This document shows, piece after piece, positions 31,241 to 41,309 of a stretch of DNA of 58,978 nt (its first letter is position 1; every line of letters begins with the position of its first letter). Below the pieces are notes generated by a model that worked only from the letters and a program-made list of their open reading frames with translations, did no database searches and was not told the DNA's origin. Made by a program: the position numbers and the translations under genes. The stretch comes from Nitrospirota bacterium (GTDB lineage Bacteria > Nitrospirota > Thermodesulfovibrionia > Thermodesulfovibrionales > UBA1546): assembly GCA_026387575.1 (NCBI GenBank), contig JAPLLK010000064.1, forward strand, positions 1 to 58,978, given 5' to 3'.

Positions 31241-31283
31241 AGGAGTTGAAAACATCGCTATTTTTATAATAGTATATTAGTAT

Positions 31284-31369
31284 GCCGAAGTGGTGGAACC
31301 TGGTAGACACGCACGTTTGAGGGGCGTGTGGGGTAACCCATGCGGGTTCAAATCCCGCCTTCGGCACCA
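31284..31369 (+). tRNA. tRNA-Leu(GAG), CCA encoded
   Basis: GCCGAAG...CTTCGGC acceptor stem, long variable arm, anticodon loop ttGAGgg, ACCA end. Confidence 0.95.
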
Positions 31370-31370
31370 T

Positions 31371-31536
31371 TTTTTATGGCTACTATCTTCGCATCAAGAA
31401 CCATTGCGCCCTTCGGATAAAGCGCAATAGGATTTAAATCAATCTCTTCAACATACCCTGATGCTATTATTACTGAGACTGTGAGGATTGTTTTTATGAG
31501 CGCATCTTTATCTATAGCAGGCTTTCCTCTGTAGCC
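31371..31536 (-). pseudogene. C-terminal fragment of ADP-forming acyl-CoA synthetase (ATP-grasp)
   Basis: [53 protein letters not shown]; stop just upstream, no start. Confidence 0.75.
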
Positions 31537-31713
31537 CTAAAGAAGCCTGTATCCATTCACCTGCTTAATGAGGCAAAACGCGTCTTCTTATTTTAAAGGC
31601 ACAGGGGCAAAGGCGATTATGACCTTGTTGATTCAGACCTGTCAGGTCAGCTTGACACAGACTGTCAGGTCACAGAAAAGAAAATACGGCACCATCTGAC
31701 TGATTCAGGCTTT

Positions 31714-32337
31714 ATGGTCAAACAGAAGATGACTGTTGAAGGTGTTGTTTTTTTTGCAAGCGCTTACGAGGGATACATGCCCAATCCCGTGCTTAAGCGC
31801 GTGAGCACCAATCAATATGAAAAACAGTATATAAAGGGTGGCATTATTGCAGGAGGATTTTCCACGGTGCAGGGCAAATGGGAATGGCACGGGGAAAGCG
31901 TATGCCAGATCCCTGAGGACAGGAAAGAGGATGCCTATATTAACTATGTGTTTGGAAGCGAATATGACCTGAACACATTCATGAAAATTGACGCCATAGA
32001 CTCTGCCAAGCTCATTGTTGAATATTCAAACGAATGGGTGCTTGAAGACCAGAATCACCCTGACTATCCTGCAAACCAGCGGTCTTCGCGTCTCGGGCGC
32101 AATGCCATATACATACTTCAGAAAGTTGATATCAACGACAAAAACAAGGTGTCGTATGGCGCCGCATATAACATTTCCAAAAAGGATAATACGCACCGCT
32201 TGACTTACGAGCGTAAATTTAAGGATGGGAAATCCGTAGAAACATTCTATGAGTGGTTCAATGGAGGGGGAAAAACACATTTCGGCCGCTGGGAAGAGAA
32301 TGACCGTATAGTAGTCAAGTTCACAAAGAAATTCTGA
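31714..32337 (+). CDS. Hypothetical protein; ORF remains open upstream to about 31597
   Basis: 207 aa uninterrupted ORF; no family recognised. Confidence 0.5.
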   Translation: MVKQKMTVEGVVFFASAYEGYMPNPVLKRVSTNQYEKQYIKGGIIAGGFSTVQGKWEWHGESVCQIPEDRKEDAYINYVFGSEYDLNTFMKIDAIDSAKLIVEYSNEWVLEDQNHPDYPANQRSSRLGRNAIYILQKVDINDKNKVSYGAAYNISKKDNTHRLTYERKFKDGKSVETFYEWFNGGGKTHFGRWEENDRIVVKFTKKF

Positions 32338-32388
32338 CCTTCCGCATCGCAGATTTTTAAAACGAAACAAATTCTAAGACTTCTTTCA

Positions 32389-32517
32389 CTTGAGATGGAC
32401 TTTGCAAAGGAAGTTGCAGACAGGGTAGTTGTATTTGACCATGGCGATATAGTGGAAACAGGCCCGCCTGAGGAGATATTTATAAGCCCCAAGACAGAAA
32501 GGACAAAGGTTTTTTAA
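32389..32517 (+). pseudogene. C-terminal fragment of polar amino acid ABC transporter ATPase (GlnQ-like)
   Basis: [42 protein letters not shown]; no Walker A/B upstream. Confidence 0.85.
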
Positions 32518-32663
32518 ACTGTGCTGAAAAAAGGTATCATGTAAGATTGTTGAACAGATAATTTTAATGTATGGCAGCGGGTTGCTTTTTGAGGTACAAA
32601 ATGAGAATATTATATACAGGGCAGGAAGGGTGCCCTCATTCTAAGCAGGCAGGGGGTAGTTCT

Positions 32664-34418
32664 ATGAAAAAAAATAAGATTGGAGAGCTACTTATTGGAG
32701 CAGGCTTAGTTACATCCGAACAAATCGAAAATGCCCTTAAGATCCAGAAAAATAAGAATAAAAGGCTGGGCAAACTGCTCATAGAATTAGGCTATGTTAA
32801 TGAGCTCCAGGTTGCAGAAGCGCTCTCCAAGGCGTTTTTGTTCCCTATAGTTGATTGCAACAGCTATACCATAACAGAAGAGTTGCTCTCAATAATACCA
32901 AAAGGGACAGCGGAAAAGAAAATAGTTATGCCGCTTGAATTAAAAAACAAAAAACTGCTGCTTGCCGTGGCTGACCCTCTTGACTGGGAGACGATAGATG
33001 AGATTGCATTCAATACAGGATTAAATATTTCTGTTGCTGTATCCACAGAAACAAGCATCATCAATGCAATAGACAACTATTACGGATCCGCTGAAAAGAT
33101 ATGGGATGTCCTTAAAGAGATCCCTGCATATGAAGGAGTGGAGATTGTAAAAGAGGTTAAGGAAAAGGAAGAAGAAATCAGCATACAGTCAATGTATCGG
33201 CTCAGCGAGGACCCTCCAATAGTAAAGCTCGTAACTATGCTGTTTGCCAATGCCGCAACAACAGGCTCAAGCGATATCCATATTGAACCTGGAGAAAAGA
33301 ATGTCCAGGTCAGATATAGGATAGACGGTATCCTGAAGACTATAGTTAAATATCCTAAGCACATACATGACTCAGTTGTTTCCAGAGTAAAGATTATTTC
33401 AAATTTAGACATCACGAACAGGAGACTTCCGCAGGACGGCAGGAGTAAATTGCGGTTCGAAGCAAGGGATATTGATCTCAGAATATCTACAATGCCTTCC
33501 TTCTACGGCGAAAATATGGTGATAAGACTGCTGGATTCAGCAACGGGGCTTATTCCGCTTGGCAAGCTTGGCATCCCTGCGCAAATCCTTACGCCCATGA
33601 TAGACGTATTCAGCCAGCCTCAGGGCATGCTGCTTGCCACTGGGCCTACAGGGAGTGGGAAAACTACGACACTATATGCAATCTTACGTCAATTGAACGA
33701 AGAGGAATCGCATATTGTCACTATAGAAGAACCCATAGAATATCAGCTCTCCGGTATAACACAGGTAGGAATTAACGAAGCCATCGGGCTTTCTTTTCCT
33801 AATGTGCTGCGTTCCACTTTAAGGCAGGACCCGGACATCATTATGGTAGGCGAAGTCAGAGACCTCGAAACAGCTAAGATTGTAGTACGCGCTGCCCTTA
33901 CAGGGCATCTTGTATTGAGCACCCTCCATACCAATGACACCGTAGCTACAGTCACAAGGCTGTCGGATATCGGCTTAGAGCCATACCTGATAAGTTCATC
34001 CGTATCAGGCATTCTTGCCCAGAGGCTGATAAGGAGAATATGCCCTGATTGTAAAGTTGAGGCTGACCCTCCAACAGATCTGGCGAGATGGAAACTCCCG
34101 CCGATAGAAAAATTTTACAAAGGAACAGGCTGTAAAAAATGTATGAATACAGGATACAAGGGCCGTATCGGAGTATATGAATTTTTATATATGACCACAA
34201 AACTCAGAAGGTTGATTGCCAGGCGCAGCACTGCAGAGGAACTATGGGATGCAGCAAAAGAAGAGGGCATGTTGACTCTTTTTGAGGATGCAATATCAAA
34301 GGTAAGAGATGGTATCACAACATTTGAGGAGGTAGCCTCAAATATTCCATACTCACAGGCAGGGACTATTAAAGAAGATAAAAGAGAAGAGACTGGGAAA
34401 GAAGAGAAAGGAAGTTGA
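32664..34418 (+). CDS. GspE/PilB family type II secretion / type IV pilus assembly ATPase
   Basis: MshEN-like N-terminal domain, GPTGSGKTTTLYA, EDPIEYQ-like (EEPIEYQ), QDPDIIMVGEVRD, zinc motif CPDCK...CKKCMNTGYKGR. Confidence 0.95.
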   Translation: MKKNKIGELLIGAGLVTSEQIENALKIQKNKNKRLGKLLIELGYVNELQVAEALSKAFLFPIVDCNSYTITEELLSIIPKGTAEKKIVMPLELKNKKLLLAVADPLDWETIDEIAFNTGLNISVAVSTETSIINAIDNYYGSAEKIWDVLKEIPAYEGVEIVKEVKEKEEEISIQSMYRLSEDPPIVKLVTMLFANAATTGSSDIHIEPGEKNVQVRYRIDGILKTIVKYPKHIHDSVVSRVKIISNLDITNRRLPQDGRSKLRFEARDIDLRISTMPSFYGENMVIRLLDSATGLIPLGKLGIPAQILTPMIDVFSQPQGMLLATGPTGSGKTTTLYAILRQLNEEESHIVTIEEPIEYQLSGITQVGINEAIGLSFPNVLRSTLRQDPDIIMVGEVRDLETAKIVVRAALTGHLVLSTLHTNDTVATVTRLSDIGLEPYLISSSVSGILAQRLIRRICPDCKVEADPPTDLARWKLPPIEKFYKGTGCKKCMNTGYKGRIGVYEFLYMTTKLRRLIARRSTAEELWDAAKEEGMLTLFEDAISKVRDGITTFEEVASNIPYSQAGTIKEDKREETGKEEKGS

Positions 34419-34562
34419 AGTTCTATCTAAGGATGCCTTTAACAGCAAAAAACAGCAGTGCAAACTGAATATTCGCTTCTTTTGACCTTGAACTTTAGCC
34501 GCATAAATTTAAAATGACGTTTAAGATTTTGCCAGAAAGCTCTACTTACAGGGTGTCTGCTT

Positions 34563-34619
34563 TTAGGGGAAGCTTACGATTCCTTCGCCTAAATCCGGCA
34601 AAACAAAATCATAAGGCAT
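34563..34619 (-). pseudogene. N-terminal stub of 2-oxoacid dehydrogenase E2 (lipoyl domain)
   Basis: ggagagcgtt-ATG: MPYDFVLPDLGEGIVSFP*. Confidence 0.65.
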
Positions 34620-34750
34620 AACGCTCTCCTTTATCTATTCGCTCTGTTCTTTATTTAATAAAAGGATACCACGCATGTAAAAAGCAGTCAATTTGCTGCT
34701 TGCTCACAAAAATCATGTTCGGTAAGTTAAAAGAGATGTTGTGCTGATCT

Positions 34751-36187
34751 TTAAAACCTTGCTGCTATACGGGCAACATTAATGACTTTTGAAGGTAGCA
34801 CTCCGATAACCAGGACTGCTATAACTGTTATCGTAAGCGCAAGGGCTATTCCGGGAGAGACAGAAAGCTGCACTGCGGCCTTAGGTTCTTTCATGTACAT
34901 ATACATTACAATCCTCAGATAAAAATACGCTGATATTGCGCTGAATATAACCGCAATCACAGCAAGCCACGTATATCCTGCGCTTATTGCGCTCATAAAG
35001 ATATAGAACTTACCCATAAACCCTGCTGTAGGCGGAATCCCTGTGAGAGAAAACATAAATACAAGCATCAGCGCAGCAGCCAATGGATGTGTCTTTGCGA
35101 GCCCCTCATAATCAGAGATGTCATCTCCCTTAAATCCCTCTGACCTGAGCATAATCACAACTGCAAATGCGCCTATGTTCATGAATGCATAAATAAACAG
35201 ATAATTCAGAACACTTGCCGTGCCCTCTGATGTCCCTGCAATTATTCCAAGAAGCACATAACCTGCATGCGCTATTGAAGAATACGCAAGCATCCTTTTT
35301 ATGTTTATCTGTGAAATTGCGGCTATATTCCCGACGGCCATTGTGAGTATCGCTATCGGGATAAGAATGCCTGTCCATTCAATTCTTGCCGCACCGAACG
35401 CTGTCATAAAAACCCTTCCAAGAACTGCAAACCCTGCTGCCTTGGGCCCTACTGACATAAATGCAGTAATGGAAGTAGGCGAGCCCTCATAAACGTCAGG
35501 CGCCCACATGTGGAAAGGAACAGCGGCTATCTTGAATGAGAACGCCACTGCAAACATAGTCATTGAAAGCGTTAAGACGGGATTCCCTGAAAGTCCATTG
35601 ACGGATATGTAAGAAGATATCGCCTTGAGGTCTGTTGTGCCTGTAAGCCCGTATATCAGTGATGTGCCATAGAGCAAAAATGCGGAAGCGAACGCTCCGA
35701 GGAGAAAATACTTCATTGCGGCTTCGTTAGACTTTATGTCATGTCTCAAGAACCCCGCAAGCACATAGGTGCTCAATGCCATAAGTTCAAGTCCAAGATA
35801 GAGGGTTATCAGGTCTCCTGCCGACGCCATAAGCATCATGCCGAGAGTGGAAAGCAGTATAAGGCTGTAATATTCCCCGAAATTAACTTTTTCAATTGCA
35901 ATGTATTTCACTGATATAAGAACAGTAAGAACAACATTCAGCATAAAGATAAGTTTGAAGAATAGGCTATAGTTATCCGCTATAAACATTCCGTTAAATG
36001 TGATTCCTGTAGAACCGACAAGCAAATATGTAACTGCTGCAACACTGACTATGCTAAGAAATGCAATTGTCTCTTTTCTTTTAATCACAAGGTCTGCAAG
36101 CAGAATTAGAAGAGCAAGGCACGTCATTACAATTTCAGGCATAACAGGCCCAAGGTCAGGCATTGAAAATCCAGTAAGATTCGTCAT
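34751..36187 (-). CDS. nuoN: NADH-quinone oxidoreductase subunit N
   Basis: 478 aa multi-TM; GLELMALSTYVLAGF, FKIAAVPFHMWAPDVYEGSPTSITAF. Confidence 0.97.
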   Translation of the reverse strand: MTNLTGFSMPDLGPVMPEIVMTCLALLILLADLVIKRKETIAFLSIVSVAAVTYLLVGSTGITFNGMFIADNYSLFFKLIFMLNVVLTVLISVKYIAIEKVNFGEYYSLILLSTLGMMLMASAGDLITLYLGLELMALSTYVLAGFLRHDIKSNEAAMKYFLLGAFASAFLLYGTSLIYGLTGTTDLKAISSYISVNGLSGNPVLTLSMTMFAVAFSFKIAAVPFHMWAPDVYEGSPTSITAFMSVGPKAAGFAVLGRVFMTAFGAARIEWTGILIPIAILTMAVGNIAAISQINIKRMLAYSSIAHAGYVLLGIIAGTSEGTASVLNYLFIYAFMNIGAFAVVIMLRSEGFKGDDISDYEGLAKTHPLAAALMLVFMFSLTGIPPTAGFMGKFYIFMSAISAGYTWLAVIAVIFSAISAYFYLRIVMYMYMKEPKAAVQLSVSPGIALALTITVIAVLVIGVLPSKVINVARIAARF

Positions 36188-37707
36188 TTGATAATCTCCA
36201 GAATATTTTTTGCAACGCCCACTTCATGCATGCTTCCTGAATTTACCCTCTCAAGCAGATGTTTTACAGACTCATGCATGAAACCGAGAAATGCATTCGG
36301 ATAAATTCCGATCCAGAATATCAGTATAATCATCGGCAGAAGTGTGATTATTTCCCTTAAATTAATATCTGCGAGCCCTGCAACCTTCTGGTTTGTTTCC
36401 ATGAAAAATACCCTCTGATAAAGCCAGAGCATATAACCTGCGCCTATGATTACCCCTGTTGCCGCAAGCACGCCTGCCCATTGATTCGCCTTGAACCCTC
36501 CAAGGATAATCAGGAACTCTCCTATGAACCCGTTTGTCGCAGGAAGGCCTATTGATGCAAGCGTAAACACCATAAACAAAGACGCATACACAGGCATTGC
36601 AGATGCAACTCCTCCGTAATCAGAAATCTGTCTTGTATGAGTCCTGTCATAAATCATTCCGACGCTTAAGAATAATGCACCTGTGACTACTCCATGGTTT
36701 ATCATCTGAAGGATTCCGCCCTCCATGCCCTGCGAATTTAGGGCAAAGATTCCAAGTGTTACAAAACCCATGTGGCTGACAGAGCTGTATGCAATGAGCC
36801 TTTTCAGGTCTGTCTGTGCGAGACATATTACTGCGCCGTAAATTATCGCTATAACAGAAAGCGTAAGCATCACAGGCGTCATTGCCCTTGATGCATCGGG
36901 GAATAACGGCAATGAGAACCTAATAAAACCGTAAGCGCCCATCTTGATAAGCACAGCGGCAAGAATAACGCTGCCTGCTGTCGGAGCCTCTGTATGCGCA
37001 TCAGGAAGCCATGTGTGCACCGGGAACATCGGAACCTTAACGGCAAAGGCTGCAAAGAACGCCCATAAGAGCCAGATCTGTAATTGATACGGATATGTTT
37101 TTGTCATTAGTTCAAGTATGTCAAATGTCCTGCCAGCCTGATAATAAAGAACGATTATCCCGATAAGCATAAGCAAACTTCCAACAAGCGTGAAGAGGAA
37201 GAATTTCACCGCAGCATAAATCCTGTTACTCCCGCCCCACACGCCTATCAAGAGATACATAGGGATTAGCATTGCCTCCCAGAAGAGATAGAAGAGCATA
37301 AAATCCAGTGAACAGAAAACGCCTATCATTGCGCTTTCCATTATCAGAATGGAGATATAAAATTCTTTTGTCTTTGCCTTTATAGAATTCCATGAGATAA
37401 GAACGCAGAGTATTGTAATAAGGGTTGAGAGAAGGACAAACAGAATGCTTATGCCGTCAATGCCGAGACTGTAATTAATATTCAACGAAGGAACCCATGC
37501 ATGTTTTTCTGTAAACTGCATAAGGTGCGTGGACTTATTGAACTCCGTGAACAAAGGAATTGAAATTATAAAAACCGTTATGCTCACAATAAGGCTAACC
37601 CATTTTATAAGGTTCTCATTAGACCTGCTTATCAGGAGCAAAAGCACCGCACCTGCAATCGGCAGGAATATCAATGTGCTCAGTATCGGAAAACCATTAA
37701 GGTTCAT
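36184..37707 (-). CDS. nuoM: NADH-quinone oxidoreductase subunit M
   Basis: 507 aa; SLGIDGISI, FWEAMLIPMYLLIGVWGG, KVPMFPVHTWLPDAHTEAPTAGSVILAA. Confidence 0.97.
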   Translation of the reverse strand: MNLNGFPILSTLIFLPIAGAVLLLLISRSNENLIKWVSLIVSITVFIISIPLFTEFNKSTHLMQFTEKHAWVPSLNINYSLGIDGISILFVLLSTLITILCVLISWNSIKAKTKEFYISILIMESAMIGVFCSLDFMLFYLFWEAMLIPMYLLIGVWGGSNRIYAAVKFFLFTLVGSLLMLIGIIVLYYQAGRTFDILELMTKTYPYQLQIWLLWAFFAAFAVKVPMFPVHTWLPDAHTEAPTAGSVILAAVLIKMGAYGFIRFSLPLFPDASRAMTPVMLTLSVIAIIYGAVICLAQTDLKRLIAYSSVSHMGFVTLGIFALNSQGMEGGILQMINHGVVTGALFLSVGMIYDRTHTRQISDYGGVASAMPVYASLFMVFTLASIGLPATNGFIGEFLIILGGFKANQWAGVLAATGVIIGAGYMLWLYQRVFFMETNQKVAGLADINLREIITLLPMIILIFWIGIYPNAFLGFMHESVKHLLERVNSGSMHEVGVAKNILEIIK

Positions 37708-37748
37708 GCCTTGCCCCGCAAGAATTTGGATTCGTTTTGTAGTTTATT

Positions 37749-37835
37749 GCTGGCATTCCAGCTTGATGGGAATCCTTCTTCGGAAAGATTCTGGACTGAT
37801 CCCCGACGGAGCGGGGACAAGAGCCAGGATGACAA
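37749..37835. repeat. Compound palindromic intergenic repeat between nuoL and nuoM
   Basis: gctggcattccagcttgatgggaatcc ... tccccgacggagcgggga. Confidence 0.55.
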
Positions 37836-37923
37836 AGATGAAGGCTGTTTAGTCCAGATACCTCGAAGTTCTATTTTATAGTGGTTTATGTTTCTATTTT
37901 GCATTTTTAATTTTCCCTGCTCC

Positions 37924-39843
37924 TTACCTTAATAACATTACTGCCATTATTATCAACACGCCCAACGCCATTATTGCTGCATAGCGCTGTAACAAACCTG
38001 TCTGAACTTTCCTCAGAATCCGGCTGAATTCTCCGATCCCTTTTGGAATACCATTAACAATCGCCTCGATAATTTTCGCATCCGTAACCCCAATGAGTAT
38101 ATTCTTAGCTGTCCAGATTGTTGGCCGCACGATTATAAAACTGTAAAGTTCATCCACATAGTATTTATTCCAGAGGACTTTATATGTGGCATTAAATTTC
38201 TGCGCAAGCATAACAGGAATATCAGTCTTTACAAGATAGAATAATGCGGCCAGTCCTACTCCTGAAAAACCTGCGATTATTGATATCGCCATTACCAGCC
38301 ATTCCTCTGCGTGTGTGCCGTGTGCTTCGGGATGCCCAAGGACAGGGGTTAAAAATTCCGTGAAATGCTCTCCACCTCCAAGCAGATGGGGAATCCCAAT
38401 CCAGCCTGATGCAACAGCGCCGATGCAGAGAATAATCAATGGTATTGTCATAGCCTTTGGAGATTCATGGAGATGATGTTCCTGTTCGTACGTGCCCCGG
38501 AATTTTCCGTGGAACGTGAGGAATATAAGCCTGAATGAGTAGAAGGCTGTAAGAAACGCAACTACAGTCCCGATAGCCCAAACGAATTTCCCCACAGGAC
38601 TCTGTCCTGAATACGCAAGCCAGAGTATTTCATCCTTGCTGAAGAATCCTGCAAAGCCGGGCACGCCTGCAATGCTCAATGATGCAAAAAGCATTGTCCA
38701 GTATGTAATTGGCATGTATTTCTTAAGGCCGCCCATCTTCTGAAGGTCAAGCTCTCCTGACATTGCGTGCATTACGCTCCCTGCGCATAGGAAAAGAAGG
38801 GCTTTAAAGAATGCATGTGTGTAAAGATGGAACATTCCTGCGGTGTAAGCTCCGACTCCTGCCGCAAGGAACATATAGCCGAGTTGGCTGATGGTTGAAT
38901 ATGCGATAATCCTTTTTATATCATTCTGGACAAGGCCGATAGTCGCAGCAAATAGTGATGTTATAGCCCCTGTTAATGCGACAATCATTAGTGCAGTTTC
39001 AGAAAGGCTGAATATCGGACTGCACCTTGCAACGAGGAAAACACCTGCTGTGACCATTGTCGCCGCGTGTATCAGCGCACTTACAGGTGTGGGGCCCTCC
39101 ATTGCATCAGGAAGCCATACATGAAGCGGCATCTGCGCTGACTTCCCAATTGAGCCGCAGAAAAGAAGAAGCGCAATCAATGTCATAAGATGCACGTCAT
39201 ATCCAAGGAAATTAATTGTTTGTACTGCAAAGACCTTTGCCTGTGAAAAGACAGGCTCATAATAAACGGTTCCGAATGTGAGGAATATCATTATTATTCC
39301 AAGACCAAAGCCAAAGTCGCCGAACCTGTTCACTATAAAAGCCTTTTTGCCTGCGTCAGAGGCTGGTTTCTTGTCAAAGTAATATCCTATGAGAAAGTAT
39401 GAACACAAGCCGACACCCTCCCACCCGAAATACAACTGGAGGAAGTTATTAGCCATAACAAGCATCAGCATACAGAAAGTAAACAGGCTGAGATATGCAA
39501 AAAAGCGGTAGTAGCCCTTGTCTCCTTGCATATACCCAACAGAATATATATGTATCAGGGCGCTGCAAGTTGTTACAACAACAAGCATGACTGCGGTAAG
39601 CTGGTCAATAAGAAAACCCACAGAGACTTTGAATTCGCCGGAAACAATCCATGAGTAGATGTCTTCATTTACAACCTTGCCTGACAGGACATCAAGCAGT
39701 GTTATTACAGTCACAACCCATGACCCGGCAACTGCAAGTATTGATACCCAGTGGGCATTATCCTTCAAATACTTCCTGCCAAAAAGAATATTTATCAAAA
39801 AAGCGGCAAGCGGCAGAAATGGTATTAACAAATAATTGTTCAT
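37924..39843 (-). CDS. nuoL: NADH-quinone oxidoreductase subunit L
   Basis: 639 aa; FGWEGVGLCSYFLIGYYF, SAQMPLHVWLPDAMEGPTPVSALIHAATMVTAGVFL. Confidence 0.98.
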   Translation of the reverse strand: MNNYLLIPFLPLAAFLINILFGRKYLKDNAHWVSILAVAGSWVVTVITLLDVLSGKVVNEDIYSWIVSGEFKVSVGFLIDQLTAVMLVVVTTCSALIHIYSVGYMQGDKGYYRFFAYLSLFTFCMLMLVMANNFLQLYFGWEGVGLCSYFLIGYYFDKKPASDAGKKAFIVNRFGDFGFGLGIIMIFLTFGTVYYEPVFSQAKVFAVQTINFLGYDVHLMTLIALLLFCGSIGKSAQMPLHVWLPDAMEGPTPVSALIHAATMVTAGVFLVARCSPIFSLSETALMIVALTGAITSLFAATIGLVQNDIKRIIAYSTISQLGYMFLAAGVGAYTAGMFHLYTHAFFKALLFLCAGSVMHAMSGELDLQKMGGLKKYMPITYWTMLFASLSIAGVPGFAGFFSKDEILWLAYSGQSPVGKFVWAIGTVVAFLTAFYSFRLIFLTFHGKFRGTYEQEHHLHESPKAMTIPLIILCIGAVASGWIGIPHLLGGGEHFTEFLTPVLGHPEAHGTHAEEWLVMAISIIAGFSGVGLAALFYLVKTDIPVMLAQKFNATYKVLWNKYYVDELYSFIIVRPTIWTAKNILIGVTDAKIIEAIVNGIPKGIGEFSRILRKVQTGLLQRYAAIMALGVLIIMAVMLLR

Positions 39844-39847
39844 ATTT

Positions 39848-40150
39848 TCATCCCTTCATTTCGCTCATCTCATCCGCATGAACTGTGTCCTTGTTCCTGA
39901 ACAGCGCAATAATTATCGCAAGCCCTATCGCGGCCTCTGCCGCTGCGACAGTGATTATAAAGACCGCAAGAATCTGCCCTCTCATGTCCTGCAGGTAATG
40001 GCTGAATGCCACAAGGCTGATATTCACTGCATTCAGCAGAAGCTCTATTGACATGAACATTATTATGATATTCCTCCTTGTAAGGAATCCGAAGACTCCT
40101 ATCATAAAAACCACTGCGCTCAGCATCAGATACCAATTCAAAGGAACCAT
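39848..40150 (-). CDS. nuoK: NADH-quinone oxidoreductase subunit K
   Basis: [32 protein letters not shown]. Confidence 0.97.
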   Translation of the reverse strand: MVPLNWYLMLSAVVFMIGVFGFLTRRNIIIMFMSIELLLNAVNISLVAFSHYLQDMRGQILAVFIITVAAAEAAIGLAIIIALFRNKDTVHADEMSEMKG

Positions 40151-40686
40151 TATTTACTCCTCGTCTTTCTCTTTGCCAGGACTATTGCGCCTATAATCGC
40201 AACAAGCAGCACAAGAGAAGCTATTTCAAAAGGGAAAAGATAATCAGTGTATAAGAGTTTCCCCAGCGCCTTTGTATGAGTCTCCTGTTTTATAAATTCA
40301 ATTGAATATTTTCCGGCAGGCCCCGGCACAAAAGACCTTACCACACTCAAAACAATCACAAGCAAAGCCGTAGTTACAAAAAGTCCGGCGGGCCATGCGC
40401 CTATAAATCTTTTCACTTTAAGTTCCTCCCTAAGATTCAGAAAAAGCAAAATAAAAAGGAACAGCACGAGTATTGCTCCTGCATAAACTATAATCTGTAT
40501 TGCCGCGACAAACTCGGCGTTCAGGAACAGATAAAGACCTGCAATGTGGAAGAAAAGCAAAAGCATCCACATAACACTGTGCACAGGATTGCTTCTCGTA
40601 ACAACCAGCAGTGAAAAGATGACTATCGCAGAAGCGTAATATCCAAAAAATAATTCAGACAGCATCCTTGCTCCGCAAAAATTCAA
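40150..40686 (-). CDS. nuoJ: NADH-quinone oxidoreductase subunit J
   Basis: [46 protein letters not shown]. Confidence 0.96.
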   Translation of the reverse strand: MNFCGARMLSELFFGYYASAIVIFSLLVVTRSNPVHSVMWMLLLFFHIAGLYLFLNAEFVAAIQIIVYAGAILVLFLFILLFLNLREELKVKRFIGAWPAGLFVTTALLVIVLSVVRSFVPGPAGKYSIEFIKQETHTKALGKLLYTDYLFPFEIASLVLLVAIIGAIVLAKRKTRSK

Positions 40687-40736
40687 AATTCAAAGTTGAA
40701 AATTCAAAATAAATGAATTCCATAATTTTATACTTC

Positions 40737-41288
40737 TCATTTTTCATTTTTTGTTCTCCTGAATACCGCCTGCCCTTCATGCCCAGTGAAGTCCTCTGAT
40801 TTTGGCCTCCAGAAATCTCTGAAATATCTCCTGGCCTTCTCTCCTGTAAAATACTTATCCCAATTTGAAAGAAGTTTTTCTTTAGTCATATAAAACGGCT
40901 CTCTTGAATAATCCGAATATTCGTAATGCTCGCTCAATGTAATTGCGCCGAAAGGGCATGCCTCAACACAGAACCCGCAGTAAATACACCTGAGAACCTC
41001 TATCTCATACCTGTCCACAACCTTTGTATGGTCCTCGCCGTCTGAGGTGTAAATATATATGCACTTTGAAGGGCAGTAAGCTCCGCATAGACCGCAGCCA
41101 ACGCACTTCATCCTGCCATCTTCATCCTTTGCAAGCGCATGAAGCCCCCTGAAGCCGGGCTTAACAGGCCTTTTAACCTTTGGATAGCGCCTCGTCACAG
41201 CGGGTGTAAACATGCTCTTTAGCGTCAATGCAAGACCCTTCAGAATCTCTACAAAGAATATCGTCCTTATAAATTTTCTAACTGTCAT
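40737..41288 (-). CDS. nuoI: NADH-quinone oxidoreductase subunit I
   Basis: Two 4Fe-4S motifs CVGCGLCGAYCPSKCI and CIYCGFCVEACPFGAI. Confidence 0.97.
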   Translation of the reverse strand: MTVRKFIRTIFFVEILKGLALTLKSMFTPAVTRRYPKVKRPVKPGFRGLHALAKDEDGRMKCVGCGLCGAYCPSKCIYIYTSDGEDHTKVVDRYEIEVLRCIYCGFCVEACPFGAITLSEHYEYSDYSREPFYMTKEKLLSNWDKYFTGEKARRYFRDFWRPKSEDFTGHEGQAVFRRTKNEK

Positions 41289-41309
41289 ATCGTTTTCTTG
41301 CCGGCATTA

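Noticed and set aside
31371-31536. attB/attL-type integration site at the tRNA-Leu 3' end
   Set aside because: No integrase and no duplicated tRNA 3' segment were found in the window.
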